From Janthinobacterium lividum (GTDB lineage: Bacteria > Pseudomonadota > Gammaproteobacteria > Burkholderiales > Burkholderiaceae_D): 64,000 nt of DNA. How positions within the stretch are numbered: the stretch's first letter is position 1; each line of letters begins with the position of its first letter. Positions 39,539 to 48,444 of the stretch are shown here, piece after piece. The translations under genes were made by a program, and so were the position numbers. The stretch covers positions 4,712,001-4,776,000 of the forward strand of contig NZ_CP139976.1 of the NCBI RefSeq assembly GCF_034424625.1. Direction: 5' to 3'. The notes below the pieces were generated by a model. It saw only the letters and a list, made by a program, of their open reading frames with translations, made no database searches and was not told where the DNA came from.

Positions 39539-39570
39539 AAAAAAGCCCCGGCCTGCATGCTGGCCGGGGC
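39539..39570 (-). terminator. Rho-independent terminator of the maiA operon
   Basis: Minus strand: GCCCCGGCC, short loop with TGCATGC, GGCCGGGGC, then six T. A nine-base GC-rich stem about 26 bases after the maiA stop. Confidence 0.9.
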
Positions 39571-39596
39571 GGTTCGCGGCTTGACGCGGATCAAAC

Positions 39597-40247
39597 TTAT
39601 TCTGCGTCAGGCTGCTGCGACGGATGCGCGGCGGCAAACGCAGGCAAGCCGGTGCAATGCGCGTGAATGCGCGCCACGCGCGGGTACGGCGCCAGGTCGA
39701 TGGCGAAACGCTGTGCATTGAATACCTGCGGCACCAGGCAGCAGTCGGCCATCGTCGGGCTGCCACCATGGCAGAACAGGCCCGTGCCGGCCGGGTCGCC
39801 CTGCGCCAGCAGCGCTTCCACGGCCGCAAGTCCCTCGGCCATCCAGTGGCGGTACCACTCCTGCTTGGCCTCGTCCGACAGCCCCAGGGTGTTTTTCAGG
39901 TATTTCAAAACACGCAGATTCGTCAGCGGATGGGCATCGCAGGCGATGGCCAGCGCCAGCGCGCGCACCCTGGCGCGTCCCAGCGCATCGGCCGGCAGCA
40001 GCGGCACGGCTGGCCGCGTCTCGTCCAGATATTCCAGCATCGCCAGCGACTGCGTCAGGATGGCGCCACCGTCATCGAGGGCCGGCACCAGCGCCGACGG
40101 GTTGACGGCGCGGTAGGCTGGCAGCAGTTGCTGGCCGCCGTCCTGCAGCAGATGCACGGCGATGCTGTCGTAGGCGATGCCCTTCAAATTGAGGGCGATG
40201 CGCACCCGATAGGCGGCCGAACTGCGGAAATAGGTGTACAGCTTCAT
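39597..40247 (-). CDS. maiA: Maleylacetoacetate (or maleylpyruvate) isomerase, GST fold
   Basis: Zeta-class glutathione-S-transferase-like isomerase (216 residues). Active-site signature YFRSSAAYRVRIALNLKG at residues 5-23, then VPALDDGGAILTQSLAMLEYLDE. It converts maleylacetoacetate to fumarylacetoacetate in tyrosine/homogentisate breakdown, or maleylpyruvate in the gentisate pathway. It follows the FAH-family gene by 14 bases, so the two steps are encoded together. Confidence 0.88.
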   Translation of the reverse strand: MKLYTYFRSSAAYRVRIALNLKGIAYDSIAVHLLQDGGQQLLPAYRAVNPSALVPALDDGGAILTQSLAMLEYLDETRPAVPLLPADALGRARVRALALAIACDAHPLTNLRVLKYLKNTLGLSDEAKQEWYRHWMAEGLAAVEALLAQGDPAGTGLFCHGGSPTMADCCLVPQVFNAQRFAIDLAPYPRVARIHAHCTGLPAFAAAHPSQQPDAE

Positions 40248-40261
40248 GGGGCGCCCTCCCC

Positions 40262-41284
40262 TCAGGCGCGGCCAGCGTACGGGGCCACGGTCTGCTCGAT
40301 GCTGCCGAAGATGCTGGCACCGGCCGCGTCGCGCATCTCGATGCGCACCGTGTCGCCGAACTTCAGGTACGCCGTCTTCGGCGCGCCGTGTTCGATGGTT
40401 TCATACATGCGCACTTCGGCCAGGCAGCAATAGCCGACGCCGCCGTTCCCGATGCTGGAGCCAAACAGGTTGCCCTGCTTGTTCGACACGGTGCCGGAAC
40501 CGACGATGCTGCCGGCGCCCAGTTCGCGCGTCTTCGCCGCATGCGCCACCAGCTGGGCAAAGTTGAAGGTCATGTCTTCGCCCGCATTCGGCTTGCCGAA
40601 CGGCTTGTCGTTCAGGTCCACCAGCAGCGGCAAATGCAGCTTGCTGTCCGCCCAGTCGGCACCCAGTTCATCGGGCGTGACGGCGACGGGCGAAAACGCG
40701 CTGGCCGCCTTCGACTGGAAGAAACCGAAACCCTTGGCCAGTTCGCCCGGAATCAGGTTGCGCAGCGAGACGTCGTTGACCAGCATGACCAGGCGGATCG
40801 CCTTCGCCGCGTCGTCCACGCCGGCGCCCATGGCCACGTCGCCCGTGATGACCGCCACTTCCGCTTCCAGGTCGATGCCCCACTCTTCGGACAGGGCGAA
40901 GATCGGGTCGCGCGGACCGATAAAGCTGTCCGAGCCGCCCTGGTACATCAGCGGGTCCGTGTAGAACGAAGCCGGCACTTCCGCGTTGCGCGCCTTGCGC
41001 ACCAGTTCCACGTGGTTGATATAGGCGGAACCGTCGGCCCACTGGTAGGCGCGCGGCAGCGGCGAGTGGCATAGCGCCGCGTCAAAGGGCTGGGCGTCCG
41101 GCGCCCGGCCCGCATTCAGGTCGGCATACGCCTGCTCCAGTTTCGGCACGATGGCGTCCCAGTTGTCGAGCGCTGCCTGCAGGGTGGGCGCGATGGCGGC
41201 CACGCGCTGGTACTGGCGCAGATCGCGGCTGACGAGGATCAGGGTGCCGTCGCGGCTGCCGTTTTTCAGGGTTGCGAGTTTCAT
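40262..41284 (-). CDS. Fumarylacetoacetate hydrolase family protein
   Basis: A 340-residue FAH-superfamily hydrolase. The metal and active-site region includes EEWGIDLEAEVAVITGDV, NDVSLRNLIPGELAKGFGF and SKAASAFSPVAVTPDELG, with GSGTVSNKQGNLFGSSIG near the C-terminus. It probably splits fumarylacetoacetate or fumarylpyruvate. It is shorter than the 420-430-residue FahA of some bacteria but of a recognised shorter type. Sits between the VOC and maiA genes. Confidence 0.87.
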   Translation of the reverse strand: MKLATLKNGSRDGTLILVSRDLRQYQRVAAIAPTLQAALDNWDAIVPKLEQAYADLNAGRAPDAQPFDAALCHSPLPRAYQWADGSAYINHVELVRKARNAEVPASFYTDPLMYQGGSDSFIGPRDPIFALSEEWGIDLEAEVAVITGDVAMGAGVDDAAKAIRLVMLVNDVSLRNLIPGELAKGFGFFQSKAASAFSPVAVTPDELGADWADSKLHLPLLVDLNDKPFGKPNAGEDMTFNFAQLVAHAAKTRELGAGSIVGSGTVSNKQGNLFGSSIGNGGVGYCCLAEVRMYETIEHGAPKTAYLKFGDTVRIEMRDAAGASIFGSIEQTVAPYAGRA

Positions 41285-41344
41285 GGTGTTCCTTGTTCTG
41301 TGTATTTCAGAGAGTGTCGGTCTGCAATATTCAATCTACTGCGC

Positions 41345-41878
41345 TCAGGCTTCTGCCGGCGCGTGCATCCAGGCGGCGTGTTTCGGCGCGCGGCGCGTCT
41401 GCGACCATTCTTCCAGCATTTCCCATTTGACGGCGTCCAGTTTGGCCATCATTTCAGGCGTGCCCACGTTGGCCGCCAGCTCGAGGCGGTGGCCGTTGGG
41501 GTCGAAGAAATAGATCGACTGGAAGATGGCGTGATTCACGGGACCGAGCACCTCGATGCCGCCGGCCACCAGCCGCTCCTTGGCGGCCAGCAGTTCGTCC
41601 ATGCTGCCCACTTCCAGCGCCAGGTGCTGCACCCAGGCCGGGGTATTGCGGTCGCGGTCCATCGGCGGCTGCGTCGGCAGCTCGAAGAAGGCCAGCACAT
41701 TGCCCTGGCCCGCGTCGAGGAAGACGTGCATGTACGGATCCGGCGCTTTGGTCGATGGCACCAGGTCTTCGGCGATGGCGAGGACGAAATTCATGTTCAA
41801 ATGCTTGACGTACCACTCGACGGTTTTCTTCGCGTCGATGCAGCGGTAGGCGACGTGGTGGATTTGCTTGATCTTCAT
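41345..41878 (-). CDS. VOC (glyoxalase/extradiol dioxygenase superfamily) protein
   Basis: A 177-residue single-unit vicinal-oxygen-chelate protein: IKQIHHVAYRCIDA at the N-terminus (first metal His), WVQHLALEVGS mid (second His) and SIYFFDPNGHRLELAAN at the end (Glu ligand). A role as dioxygenase or isomerase in the aromatic catabolic operon with FAH and maiA is inferred from context; it is far shorter than 4-hydroxyphenylpyruvate dioxygenase. First gene of the operon, divergent from lysR. Confidence 0.78.
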   Translation of the reverse strand: MKIKQIHHVAYRCIDAKKTVEWYVKHLNMNFVLAIAEDLVPSTKAPDPYMHVFLDAGQGNVLAFFELPTQPPMDRDRNTPAWVQHLALEVGSMDELLAAKERLVAGGIEVLGPVNHAIFQSIYFFDPNGHRLELAANVGTPEMMAKLDAVKWEMLEEWSQTRRAPKHAAWMHAPAEA

Positions 41879-42004
41879 GTGCTTGTCTCCAATGGATGGC
41901 GCCCTGGGCGCAATGGCTGGCCTGTTTTTCAGCTTTTCACCATTAGAATCGAGTTCCAGCTATCATACAAACAATTTTTAACCATTGATTTATCGGATTA
42001 TCTT

Positions 42005-42973
42005 ATGAGTCCCAGCCTGCGACAGATGCGCGCCTTCGTGGCACTGGCCAAGACCGGCAGTTTTACCCTGGCCGCCGAATACCTGCACGTGACGCAGTCC
42101 GCCTTGAGCGGCTTGATCAAGGAACTGGAAAGCGTGCTGGGCGTGCGCGTGGTCGAGCGCAGCACGCGCAAGACGCAGCTGTCCGAAATCGGCCGCGAAC
42201 TGTATCCGCTGTTTGAAAAGATGATCGAAGACCTCGATGGCGCCATGGCTGGCATCGCCCAGCGCAAGGCCCTGAAGACGGGCCTGGTGCGCATCGCCGC
42301 GCCGCAGATGATGGCGTGCACCCTGCTGCCGGAAGTGATCGCCGCCTACCGCCAGGCGCACCCGGACGTGCAGCTGCGCCTCGTCGACTGCCCCGTGGAA
42401 AACGTGTCGGCGCGCGTCTTCAGCGGCGAAGTCGATTTCGGCATCGGTCCCGAACGCGATCCGACGGCGGAAATCGCCGCGCAAGTGCTGTTCGAAATGC
42501 CCTTCGTGCTGGTCTACCCCGAGCAGCATCCGCTGCGGCAAAAGGAGAGGGTCACCTGGGCCGACGTGGGCGACTACCCGTTCATTTCGCTGCAGGGGCA
42601 ATTTACGGAACGCCTGCTGCGCGACATGCACGGCGCGTTTCGCGAACTGTCGCTCAATCCCTATAACGAAGTGACGTTCATGACGACGGCGCTGGCCATG
42701 GTCAGCGCCAACCTGGGCATCACGGTCTGCCTGCCGTACGCGGAACCGATGGTCAAACTATATAATTTGCACATGCGCGCCCTGCACGAGCCGGAACTGA
42801 CGCGGCGCTTTTTCGTGTACACGAAGACGGGACGTTCGCTGTCGCCGGCGGCCGAAAGCTTCATGGCCTTCCTGTTCCAGTTCGTCGAGACGCACGAATG
42901 GAACGTGGGGGCGAACGGCGGCGCAGCACGCGTGGCCTTGCCTGCGGACGGTTCGGCCGCCGCCCCTTTATAA
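42005..42973 (+). CDS. LysR-family transcriptional regulator
   Basis: A 322-residue LTTR: winged helix-turn-helix at about 5-62 (LRQMRAFVALAKTGSFTLAA, HVTQSALSGLIKELE) and a periplasmic-binding-protein-like effector domain from about 90. Start ATG 42005 is fixed by the family N-terminus; the frame is open far upstream but that is antisense to the VOC gene. Divergent placement suggests it controls the VOC-FAH-maiA operon, with operators in the 126-base gap. Confidence 0.92.
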   Translation: MSPSLRQMRAFVALAKTGSFTLAAEYLHVTQSALSGLIKELESVLGVRVVERSTRKTQLSEIGRELYPLFEKMIEDLDGAMAGIAQRKALKTGLVRIAAPQMMACTLLPEVIAAYRQAHPDVQLRLVDCPVENVSARVFSGEVDFGIGPERDPTAEIAAQVLFEMPFVLVYPEQHPLRQKERVTWADVGDYPFISLQGQFTERLLRDMHGAFRELSLNPYNEVTFMTTALAMVSANLGITVCLPYAEPMVKLYNLHMRALHEPELTRRFFVYTKTGRSLSPAAESFMAFLFQFVETHEWNVGANGGAARVALPADGSAAAPL

Positions 42974-43001
42974 TGGCGCATCACTCCATACCGCCCGCAC
43001 C

Positions 43002-43625
43002 ATGACCCAAGCTGCCCTGAACGAGCTGTCGTCCATCGACGCCGCCACCATCGCCATCAACCAGCGCATGAACAAATTCGACGGCCACGCACAGGTCTGG
43101 CTGTTCGGCTATGGCTCGCTGATCTACAAGGCCGATTTCCCCTACATCGAGCGCCGCCCGGCCAGCATCGCCGGCTGGACGCGGCGCTTCTGGCAAGGTT
43201 CGCACGACCACCGGGGCACGCCGATGGCGCCAGGCCGGGTCGCCACCATCGTGCCGCAGGCAGGCGCCGTGTGCGACGGCATGGCCTATCTGATCACGCC
43301 CGAAGTCTTCGCCCATCTCGACCACCGCGAAAAGAACGGCTACCTGCGCCTGGCCACCGAGATCACCTTCAACGATGGCAGCAAGGCCGAAGGCCTGGTG
43401 TACATCGCCAACGAGGAAAACGCCGCCTTCCTTGGTGCCGCCCCGGAACTGGACATCGCGCGCCAGATCGCCCGTTCAAACGGCCCCAGCGGCCCGAACA
43501 GCGAATACCTGCTGCACCTGGCCAGCGCCCTGCGCGAACTGGGCAAGAGCGATCCCCATGTCTTTGCCATCGAACAACATCTGGCACAGATGCAGACACA
43601 GACACAGGATAACGCGACAGGATAG
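43002..43625 (+). CDS. ChaC-like gamma-glutamylcyclotransferase
   Basis: A 207-residue protein with WLFGYGSLIYK, the substrate-binding loop of gamma-glutamylcyclotransferases, WTRRFWQGSHDHRGTP, and the YLITPEVFAHLDHREKNGY region holding the catalytic Glu. ChaC-type enzymes degrade glutathione to 5-oxoproline and Cys-Gly. It begins about 30 bases after lysR on the same strand, possibly read through. Confidence 0.88.
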   Translation: MTQAALNELSSIDAATIAINQRMNKFDGHAQVWLFGYGSLIYKADFPYIERRPASIAGWTRRFWQGSHDHRGTPMAPGRVATIVPQAGAVCDGMAYLITPEVFAHLDHREKNGYLRLATEITFNDGSKAEGLVYIANEENAAFLGAAPELDIARQIARSNGPSGPNSEYLLHLASALRELGKSDPHVFAIEQHLAQMQTQTQDNATG

Positions 43626-43817
43626 TGTCCCAACATAGCACCGCACGGCAGCACCGCGGCACCCTCCGGTGTCCGGGCAAGACCCTGCCTCAAGATGCCC
43701 GGACGATGGCGCGCCGCTCCCGGCGACCTGCGGCAATCCCCCGGCCGCAGGTCAGCGTCGCCCGCCTTTCAGCTCATGAGCGCGCCCCAGCATTCTCAGC
43801 GGCGAGAATGACTTAAC

Positions 43818-45008
43818 CTAAAACAAATCCAGCTGCCCCGCATTGCCATTTTTTACTTTCGCGCCCAGCGGCGGCACCACCAGCGGGCGGCGGAACTGCG
43901 TGCAATCGAGCTGCTTGAAGCGGCCGCCCTTCCCATGCAAGCCCAGCCGGTGTACGGCTTTTTCAAAGCGTTGGCGGATGAGGTCGGCCCATACGCCTTC
44001 GCCCCGCATGCGCGTGCCGAACGCGCTGTCGTAATCCTTGCCGCCGCGCATTTCGCGCACCCGGTTCATCACGCGCTGGGCCCGTTCGGGGAAGTGTGCT
44101 TCCAGCCATTGCTGGAACAGGGGGCTCACTTCCCACGGCAGACGCAGCACCACATAATGAGCGTGGATGGCGCCCGCGTCGCACACGGCTTCGAGCAACT
44201 GCTCGATTTCCGGTTCCGTCACGAACGGAATGATGGGCGCGATGCTCACGCCCACGGGGATGCCCGCCTCCGTCAGGGTGCGGATCGTGCGCAAGCGTCG
44301 CGCCGGGGCGGCAGCGCGCGGTTCCAGGGTGCGCGCGATGGCCGGGTCGAGCGTGGTGACAGTGACGGCCACGGCCGCCAGGCGCCTGGCCGCCATGGGA
44401 GCCAGAATGTCGATATCACGCTCGATCAGCGACGATTTCGTGATCAGCGCCACGGGGTGGTCGCATTCGTGCAGCACTTCCAGCACCCGCCGCGTCAACT
44501 GCCGTTCGCGTTCGCACGGCTGATACGCATCCGTGTTCACGCCCAGGGCGATCGGTTCGGGCACATAGGAGGGCTTGGCCAGTTCGCGGCGCAAGAGTTC
44601 GGGGGCGTTCACCTTGGCGTAGATGCGGCTTTCGAAGTCCAGGCCCGGCGATAACCCCAGATAACTGTGCGTGGGGCGGGCAAAGCAATAGATGCAGCCA
44701 TGTTCGCAGCCCCGGTATGGATTCAGCGAGACATTGAACGGCAAATCGGGCGAAGCATTGCGCGTGAGGATGGTGCGCGCCTGCTCGTCGCTGACCTGCG
44801 TCTTCCAGCCCGGCACCGCCGCCTCTCCAGCCTCCTCATCCAGGCCTCCCACGCTCCAGCCGTCATCGAAACCGGCGCGCGCGTGCACCTCGTAGCGCCC
44901 TTGCAGGTTCGAGACTGCACCGCGCCCCTTCTGGGCTTTCAGCGATTGCGGCGGCAACATGGCTTGCCCGGCGAAGCTGTCATCGTGCTCTGGAATGATT
45001 GCTTTCAT
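43818..45008 (-). CDS. PA0069-family radical SAM protein
   Basis: A 396-residue radical SAM enzyme with the cluster motif C101-x3-C105-x2-C108 (YRGCEHGCIYCFARP), then LGVNTDAYQPCERERQLTRR and VALITKSSLIERDIDIL. The fold is related to spore photoproduct lyase-like proteins. The N-terminal 80 residues contain KGRGAVSNLQGRYE. A LexA-type box lies 16 bases upstream of ATG 45008, so SOS control is likely; P. aeruginosa PA0069 is, as I recall, in the LexA regulon. Reaction unknown. Upstream ATG 45020 or TTG are alternative starts. Confidence 0.88.
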   Translation of the reverse strand: MKAIIPEHDDSFAGQAMLPPQSLKAQKGRGAVSNLQGRYEVHARAGFDDGWSVGGLDEEAGEAAVPGWKTQVSDEQARTILTRNASPDLPFNVSLNPYRGCEHGCIYCFARPTHSYLGLSPGLDFESRIYAKVNAPELLRRELAKPSYVPEPIALGVNTDAYQPCERERQLTRRVLEVLHECDHPVALITKSSLIERDIDILAPMAARRLAAVAVTVTTLDPAIARTLEPRAAAPARRLRTIRTLTEAGIPVGVSIAPIIPFVTEPEIEQLLEAVCDAGAIHAHYVVLRLPWEVSPLFQQWLEAHFPERAQRVMNRVREMRGGKDYDSAFGTRMRGEGVWADLIRQRFEKAVHRLGLHGKGGRFKQLDCTQFRRPLVVPPLGAKVKNGNAGQLDLF

Positions 45009-45023
45009 GAACGGCCCCATCAA

Positions 45024-45039
45024 CTGTATATATGTACAG
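45024..45039 (-). promoter_or_regulatory. LexA (SOS) box
   Basis: CTGTATATATGTACAG matches the E. coli LexA consensus CTGTATATATATACAG at 15 of 16 bases, with the required CTG-N10-CAG. It lies directly before the radical SAM gene; a TTGATC-17-TAGTAT promoter on the minus strand would place transcription start inside it, giving repression by LexA. Confidence 0.8.
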
Positions 45040-45088
45040 TATACTATGCCGCTGTACGGACAAGATCAAGGGCTGGCGTAATGCCGTT

Positions 45089-45796
45089 TCACGCTTTTTC
45101 ACCATGCGGCATGACATAACTCAACTGCTGCGCGACAAAACCGTCAAATGCCGCGATCAGGGGAACGAAGCGGGCCGCGTCCTGCTCCAACTGCATGAGG
45201 GCATAACACGTCGCTTCCAGGGTCGATAGCTGGTCTGGCGCGTGCGCCTTGCGGATCAGGTAATGGGAAGCGGGCGTACCGCGCAGGGGCAGGCGCGGCA
45301 GCTGTTGCAACGGGGGATTCAGATACAGCATCTTGCGGCTCTTGCGCCAGGTAGCGTCCAGCACCACCAGCCGCAACCGGGCCGAGAATCGGGCCGGATC
45401 GAGCAAGATGGCGGGGTCGAGCGCTGGCGGCGGCGCGATGCCCAGCGAACGGTCGCCGGGCGTCTCCGGATACAGCAGCACATTGTGCTTGTCTGCCAGC
45501 AATTCGGCGAGCGTATCCGGGGCAAACTGCTCGCCCGTCAACATGCGGCTGTTGGGCAAGCTCAGGTGCAGCAAGCGGGCGCTGCCCTTGGCATTGTGAA
45601 CTTCCAGCGGATGCTGCAGGATCAGCACTTCCACCGCGTGGGAAACGGGGGCGATCCAGCGGCAGATGCAGCTGGATGCGGCGCGCAGGCAGGCTGGGCA
45701 GCGCGCCCGTTTGGCGGGTTCCGCCAGGGAAGACGAGGCAGCGGCAGGGCTGGAGATAGCGCTGGAAATCAGGCTGGAGGTACGGCGGGTAGTCAT
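45089..45796 (-). CDS. DTW-domain protein (tRNA-uridine aminocarboxypropyltransferase-like)
   Basis: A 235-residue protein of the DTW/TDD family, which uses SAM to place an aminocarboxypropyl group on tRNA uridine (TapT/TuaA type). It has a Cys cluster RCPACLRAASSCICRW near residue 30-46 and VVLDATWRKSRKMLYLNP, the DTW motif (here DATW). A Ser/Ala-rich N-terminal 28 residues precede. The gene ends about 65 bases before the LexA box of the next gene. Confidence 0.85.
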   Translation of the reverse strand: MTTRRTSSLISSAISSPAAASSSLAEPAKRARCPACLRAASSCICRWIAPVSHAVEVLILQHPLEVHNAKGSARLLHLSLPNSRMLTGEQFAPDTLAELLADKHNVLLYPETPGDRSLGIAPPPALDPAILLDPARFSARLRLVVLDATWRKSRKMLYLNPPLQQLPRLPLRGTPASHYLIRKAHAPDQLSTLEATCYALMQLEQDAARFVPLIAAFDGFVAQQLSYVMPHGEKA

Positions 45797-45867
45797 GGCG
45801 GAGCGCGTTCGCGGCTGTCTTCAAGCCGCGATTGTAGCGCCCACGCCATGCCAAGGGGAATCTGCGC

Positions 45868-47640
45868 TTAAAACTCTTCCCATTCGTCGGCGCCCGACGC
45901 CACCGGCGCCTTCGGCACGGGTGCGCGCGCAGCTTCCGCTTGCGCCGCCTTGCCCGGCGCGGGCGCGGCTACGGTGGTTGCCGCCGGCGCGCGGTGCCTG
46001 GCAGGCTGGATGGCGGGCCGTATTGCAGGTCGAGTGACAGGTTTTCCTGGCGCAGACGCTGTCACGGACGGACCGGCACTGGCCGAAACATAGTGCTGCG
46101 TTGCATCGAGCTTGAACAGGCCCACCACGTCAGCCAGCTTGGCCGCCTGTTCCTGCATGGATTCGGCCGCCGCGGCCGCTTCTTCCACCAGCGCCGCGTT
46201 TTGCTGCGTCACCTGGTCCATCTGGCCGATGGCCTGGTTGACCTGTTCGATGCCGGCGCGCTGTTCATCGCTGGCGTCGGTGATCTGGTTCATGATCTGC
46301 GTCACATGGCTGATGCTTTGCACGATCTCGTCCATGGTACGGCCCGCCTTGTCCACCAGTTGCGAACCGGCTTCGACTTTTTGCACGGAATCGTCGATCA
46401 AGCCCTTGATTTCCTTGGCCGCCGCACTGGAGCGTTGCGCCAGGTTGCGCACCTCGGATGCCACGACGGCAAAACCACGGCCCTGCTCGCCAGCCCTGGC
46501 CGCTTCCACGGCCGCGTTCAGGGCCAGGATATTCGTCTGGAAAGCAATGGCGTCGATGACGCTGATGATGTCGACAATCTTGCGCGAGGAATCGTTGATC
46601 GAGCCCATGGTGCTGACCACTTCCGACACCACCACGCCACCCTTGCTGGCGATCTGCGAGGCGTCGATGGCCAGCTGGTTGGCGCTGCGCGCATTGTCCG
46701 CGTTGAGCTTCACGGTGGAAGTCAGTTCTTCCATGGAAGACGCCGTCTCTTCCAGCGAACTGGCCTGTTCTTCCGTGCGCGACGACAAGTCCAGGTTGCC
46801 GGCGGCAATTTCGCTCGACGCCGTGCTGATCGATTCGGTGCCGGCGCGCACCTGGCCCACGATACTGACCAGTTTGTCGTTCATGTTTTTCAGCGCATGC
46901 ATCAATTGCCCTGTCTCATCGCGGCTTTCCACGACGATATGGCTGGTCAGATCGCCGGCGGAAACAGCTTCCGCCACCTCGACGGCTCGCGTGATGGGGC
47001 GCGTGATCGAGCGCGTGATCCAGTATGCGCAGGCGATGCCCAGCAAGATGGCCACCACGCCCAGCGAGATCAGCAGCAGACGGCCGTTTTCGTAGCGCGA
47101 ACGGATTTGCGCGGCCGTTTCATCGAGCAATTTGGCTTCCAGCAATTCCAGCTTCTTCAGCGACGCCAGGTAGATGTCGCGCTTGACAGCCATGTCGCCT
47201 TCGTACAGGCGCTTGCCCAGTTCCAAGTCGCCCGCATTCTTGGCCTTGAACACATTCTTGCGCACTTCCGTGTAGGCCTTGCGCGTGCTCAACACTTCCT
47301 GGTACAGCGCCTGCTCGTCCGCGCTCAGTTCGCTCTTGCCGATATCGTTCTGGATTTCCGTGGCGCGGGCAGACGAGACCGCCATTTCCTGTTCAAACTG
47401 CTTCTGGTGTTCGGGGTCGCTGACTTTCCAGGCGGCCGCCGTGCGCGCCGCATTGACCTCGATGACCTTGGTCCATTCACCGATCAGGCGCTCATTGCGC
47501 ACCTTGACGTTGACGAGCGCATCGGTTTCCTTGCTGGCGCTTTGCATCTGCACGATGCCCACCACGGTCAGGCTGGTCAACAGGAGCAGGACGGCGGCAA
47601 AACCGCCACCGAGACGTACGCCGATTTTGAGGTTTTTCAT
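45868..47640 (-). CDS. Methyl-accepting chemotaxis protein, four-helix-bundle sensor
   Basis: A 590-residue chemoreceptor: transmembrane helix at about 10-30, a helical periplasmic domain of the 4HB_MCP type to about 185, second helix ([21 protein letters not shown]), HAMP and a long cytoplasmic coiled coil with the tip [18 protein letters not shown]. An Ala/Pro-rich linker leads to the C-terminal DEWEEF, the same W-x-x-F pentapeptide ending as the receptor at 10442-12385. Ligand unknown. Confidence 0.93.
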   Translation of the reverse strand: MKNLKIGVRLGGGFAAVLLLLTSLTVVGIVQMQSASKETDALVNVKVRNERLIGEWTKVIEVNAARTAAAWKVSDPEHQKQFEQEMAVSSARATEIQNDIGKSELSADEQALYQEVLSTRKAYTEVRKNVFKAKNAGDLELGKRLYEGDMAVKRDIYLASLKKLELLEAKLLDETAAQIRSRYENGRLLLISLGVVAILLGIACAYWITRSITRPITRAVEVAEAVSAGDLTSHIVVESRDETGQLMHALKNMNDKLVSIVGQVRAGTESISTASSEIAAGNLDLSSRTEEQASSLEETASSMEELTSTVKLNADNARSANQLAIDASQIASKGGVVVSEVVSTMGSINDSSRKIVDIISVIDAIAFQTNILALNAAVEAARAGEQGRGFAVVASEVRNLAQRSSAAAKEIKGLIDDSVQKVEAGSQLVDKAGRTMDEIVQSISHVTQIMNQITDASDEQRAGIEQVNQAIGQMDQVTQQNAALVEEAAAAAESMQEQAAKLADVVGLFKLDATQHYVSASAGPSVTASAPGKPVTRPAIRPAIQPARHRAPAATTVAAPAPGKAAQAEAARAPVPKAPVASGADEWEEF

Positions 47641-47906
47641 TGCGTGATTCCTATCTGAAAAAAACGATGCACAGACGCCACGAAACCGACCTACTGCTAC
47701 GTATCACAATATAGCAGGCATCTGCCGTGCGGCAATCACGAGCGGCGACGCAACGCTACCCGCGTCACCAGAATGGCAGCACGCCGCAGCGCACCACTTT
47801 GGAGCAGATTGTGAGTGAATCAGAGTGGTATTGCAAGAAATAACATGCAGAAAAGCAACAACCAGAAGGCGGTATGCCGCCACGAACGGGCGGCAGGCAA
47901 GCAAGG

Positions 47907-48419
47907 TCAGTCTTGCTTCACATAGATCAATTTTGACGTATCGAAACCCAGGCCAGCGGCTTTCTCGATCAGGCGCTGCTGCAAGGCCGGGTCCATGGTG
48001 GGCGTGCGCGACAGCAACCAGAAGTAAGACTTGTCGGGGCCGCTGATCATGGAATAGCTGTAATTTTGCTGATCGAGGTCGAAGACGATGTAGGAACCAT
48101 AGAAGGGACCAAAAAACGACACTTTCAGGTAAGCCTCGTCTTTCTTGTCGACGAAATACGCCTTGCCTTCCGCCTCCTTCCACTTCGCGTCCGCGTCCTT
48201 GTAACCACGGTTGAGCACTTTCAGGCCGCCATCCTGGCGCAGGCTGTAGTCGGCCGTCACGTGGCTCAGGCCCCGTTCGAACGAATGGTCGAGGCGCGCG
48301 ATCTCATACCATTTCCCCAGATAGCGGGTCGTGTCGAAGTTATTGACGGGATGAATATTCTCGGGCCGGCCCACGCAGCCGGCCAGCACGAGCACACATA
48401 GCAATAATATTCTTTTCAT
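47907..48419 (-). CDS. blc: Outer-membrane lipocalin (Blc family)
   Basis: A 170-residue lipoprotein lipocalin: signal MKRILLLCVLVLAGC with lipobox, the GKWYEIARLDHSFERG lipocalin motif, VTADYSLRQDGGLKVLNRGY, and YWLLSRTP-like FWLLSRTPTMD near the C-terminus. Blc-type proteins bind lipids or lysophospholipids in the outer membrane. ATG 48419 is chosen because GGAG lies just ahead, inside the alternative ATG at 48431. Confidence 0.92.
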   Translation of the reverse strand: MKRILLLCVLVLAGCVGRPENIHPVNNFDTTRYLGKWYEIARLDHSFERGLSHVTADYSLRQDGGLKVLNRGYKDADAKWKEAEGKAYFVDKKDEAYLKVSFFGPFYGSYIVFDLDQQNYSYSMISGPDKSYFWLLSRTPTMDPALQQRLIEKAAGLGFDTSKLIYVKQD

Positions 48420-48444
48420 ATTTTTCTCCATCGGGTTGAATCAG

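Noticed and set aside
41300..42004. Open 5' extension in frame with lysR
   Set aside because: It runs antisense to the VOC gene and would add over 230 residues before a standard LysR N-terminus; the ATG at 42005 is the real start.
43791..43810. Hairpin CATTCTC/GAGAATG between the ChaC-like and radical SAM genes
   Set aside because: Seven-base stem without a following T-run on either strand; could be chance.
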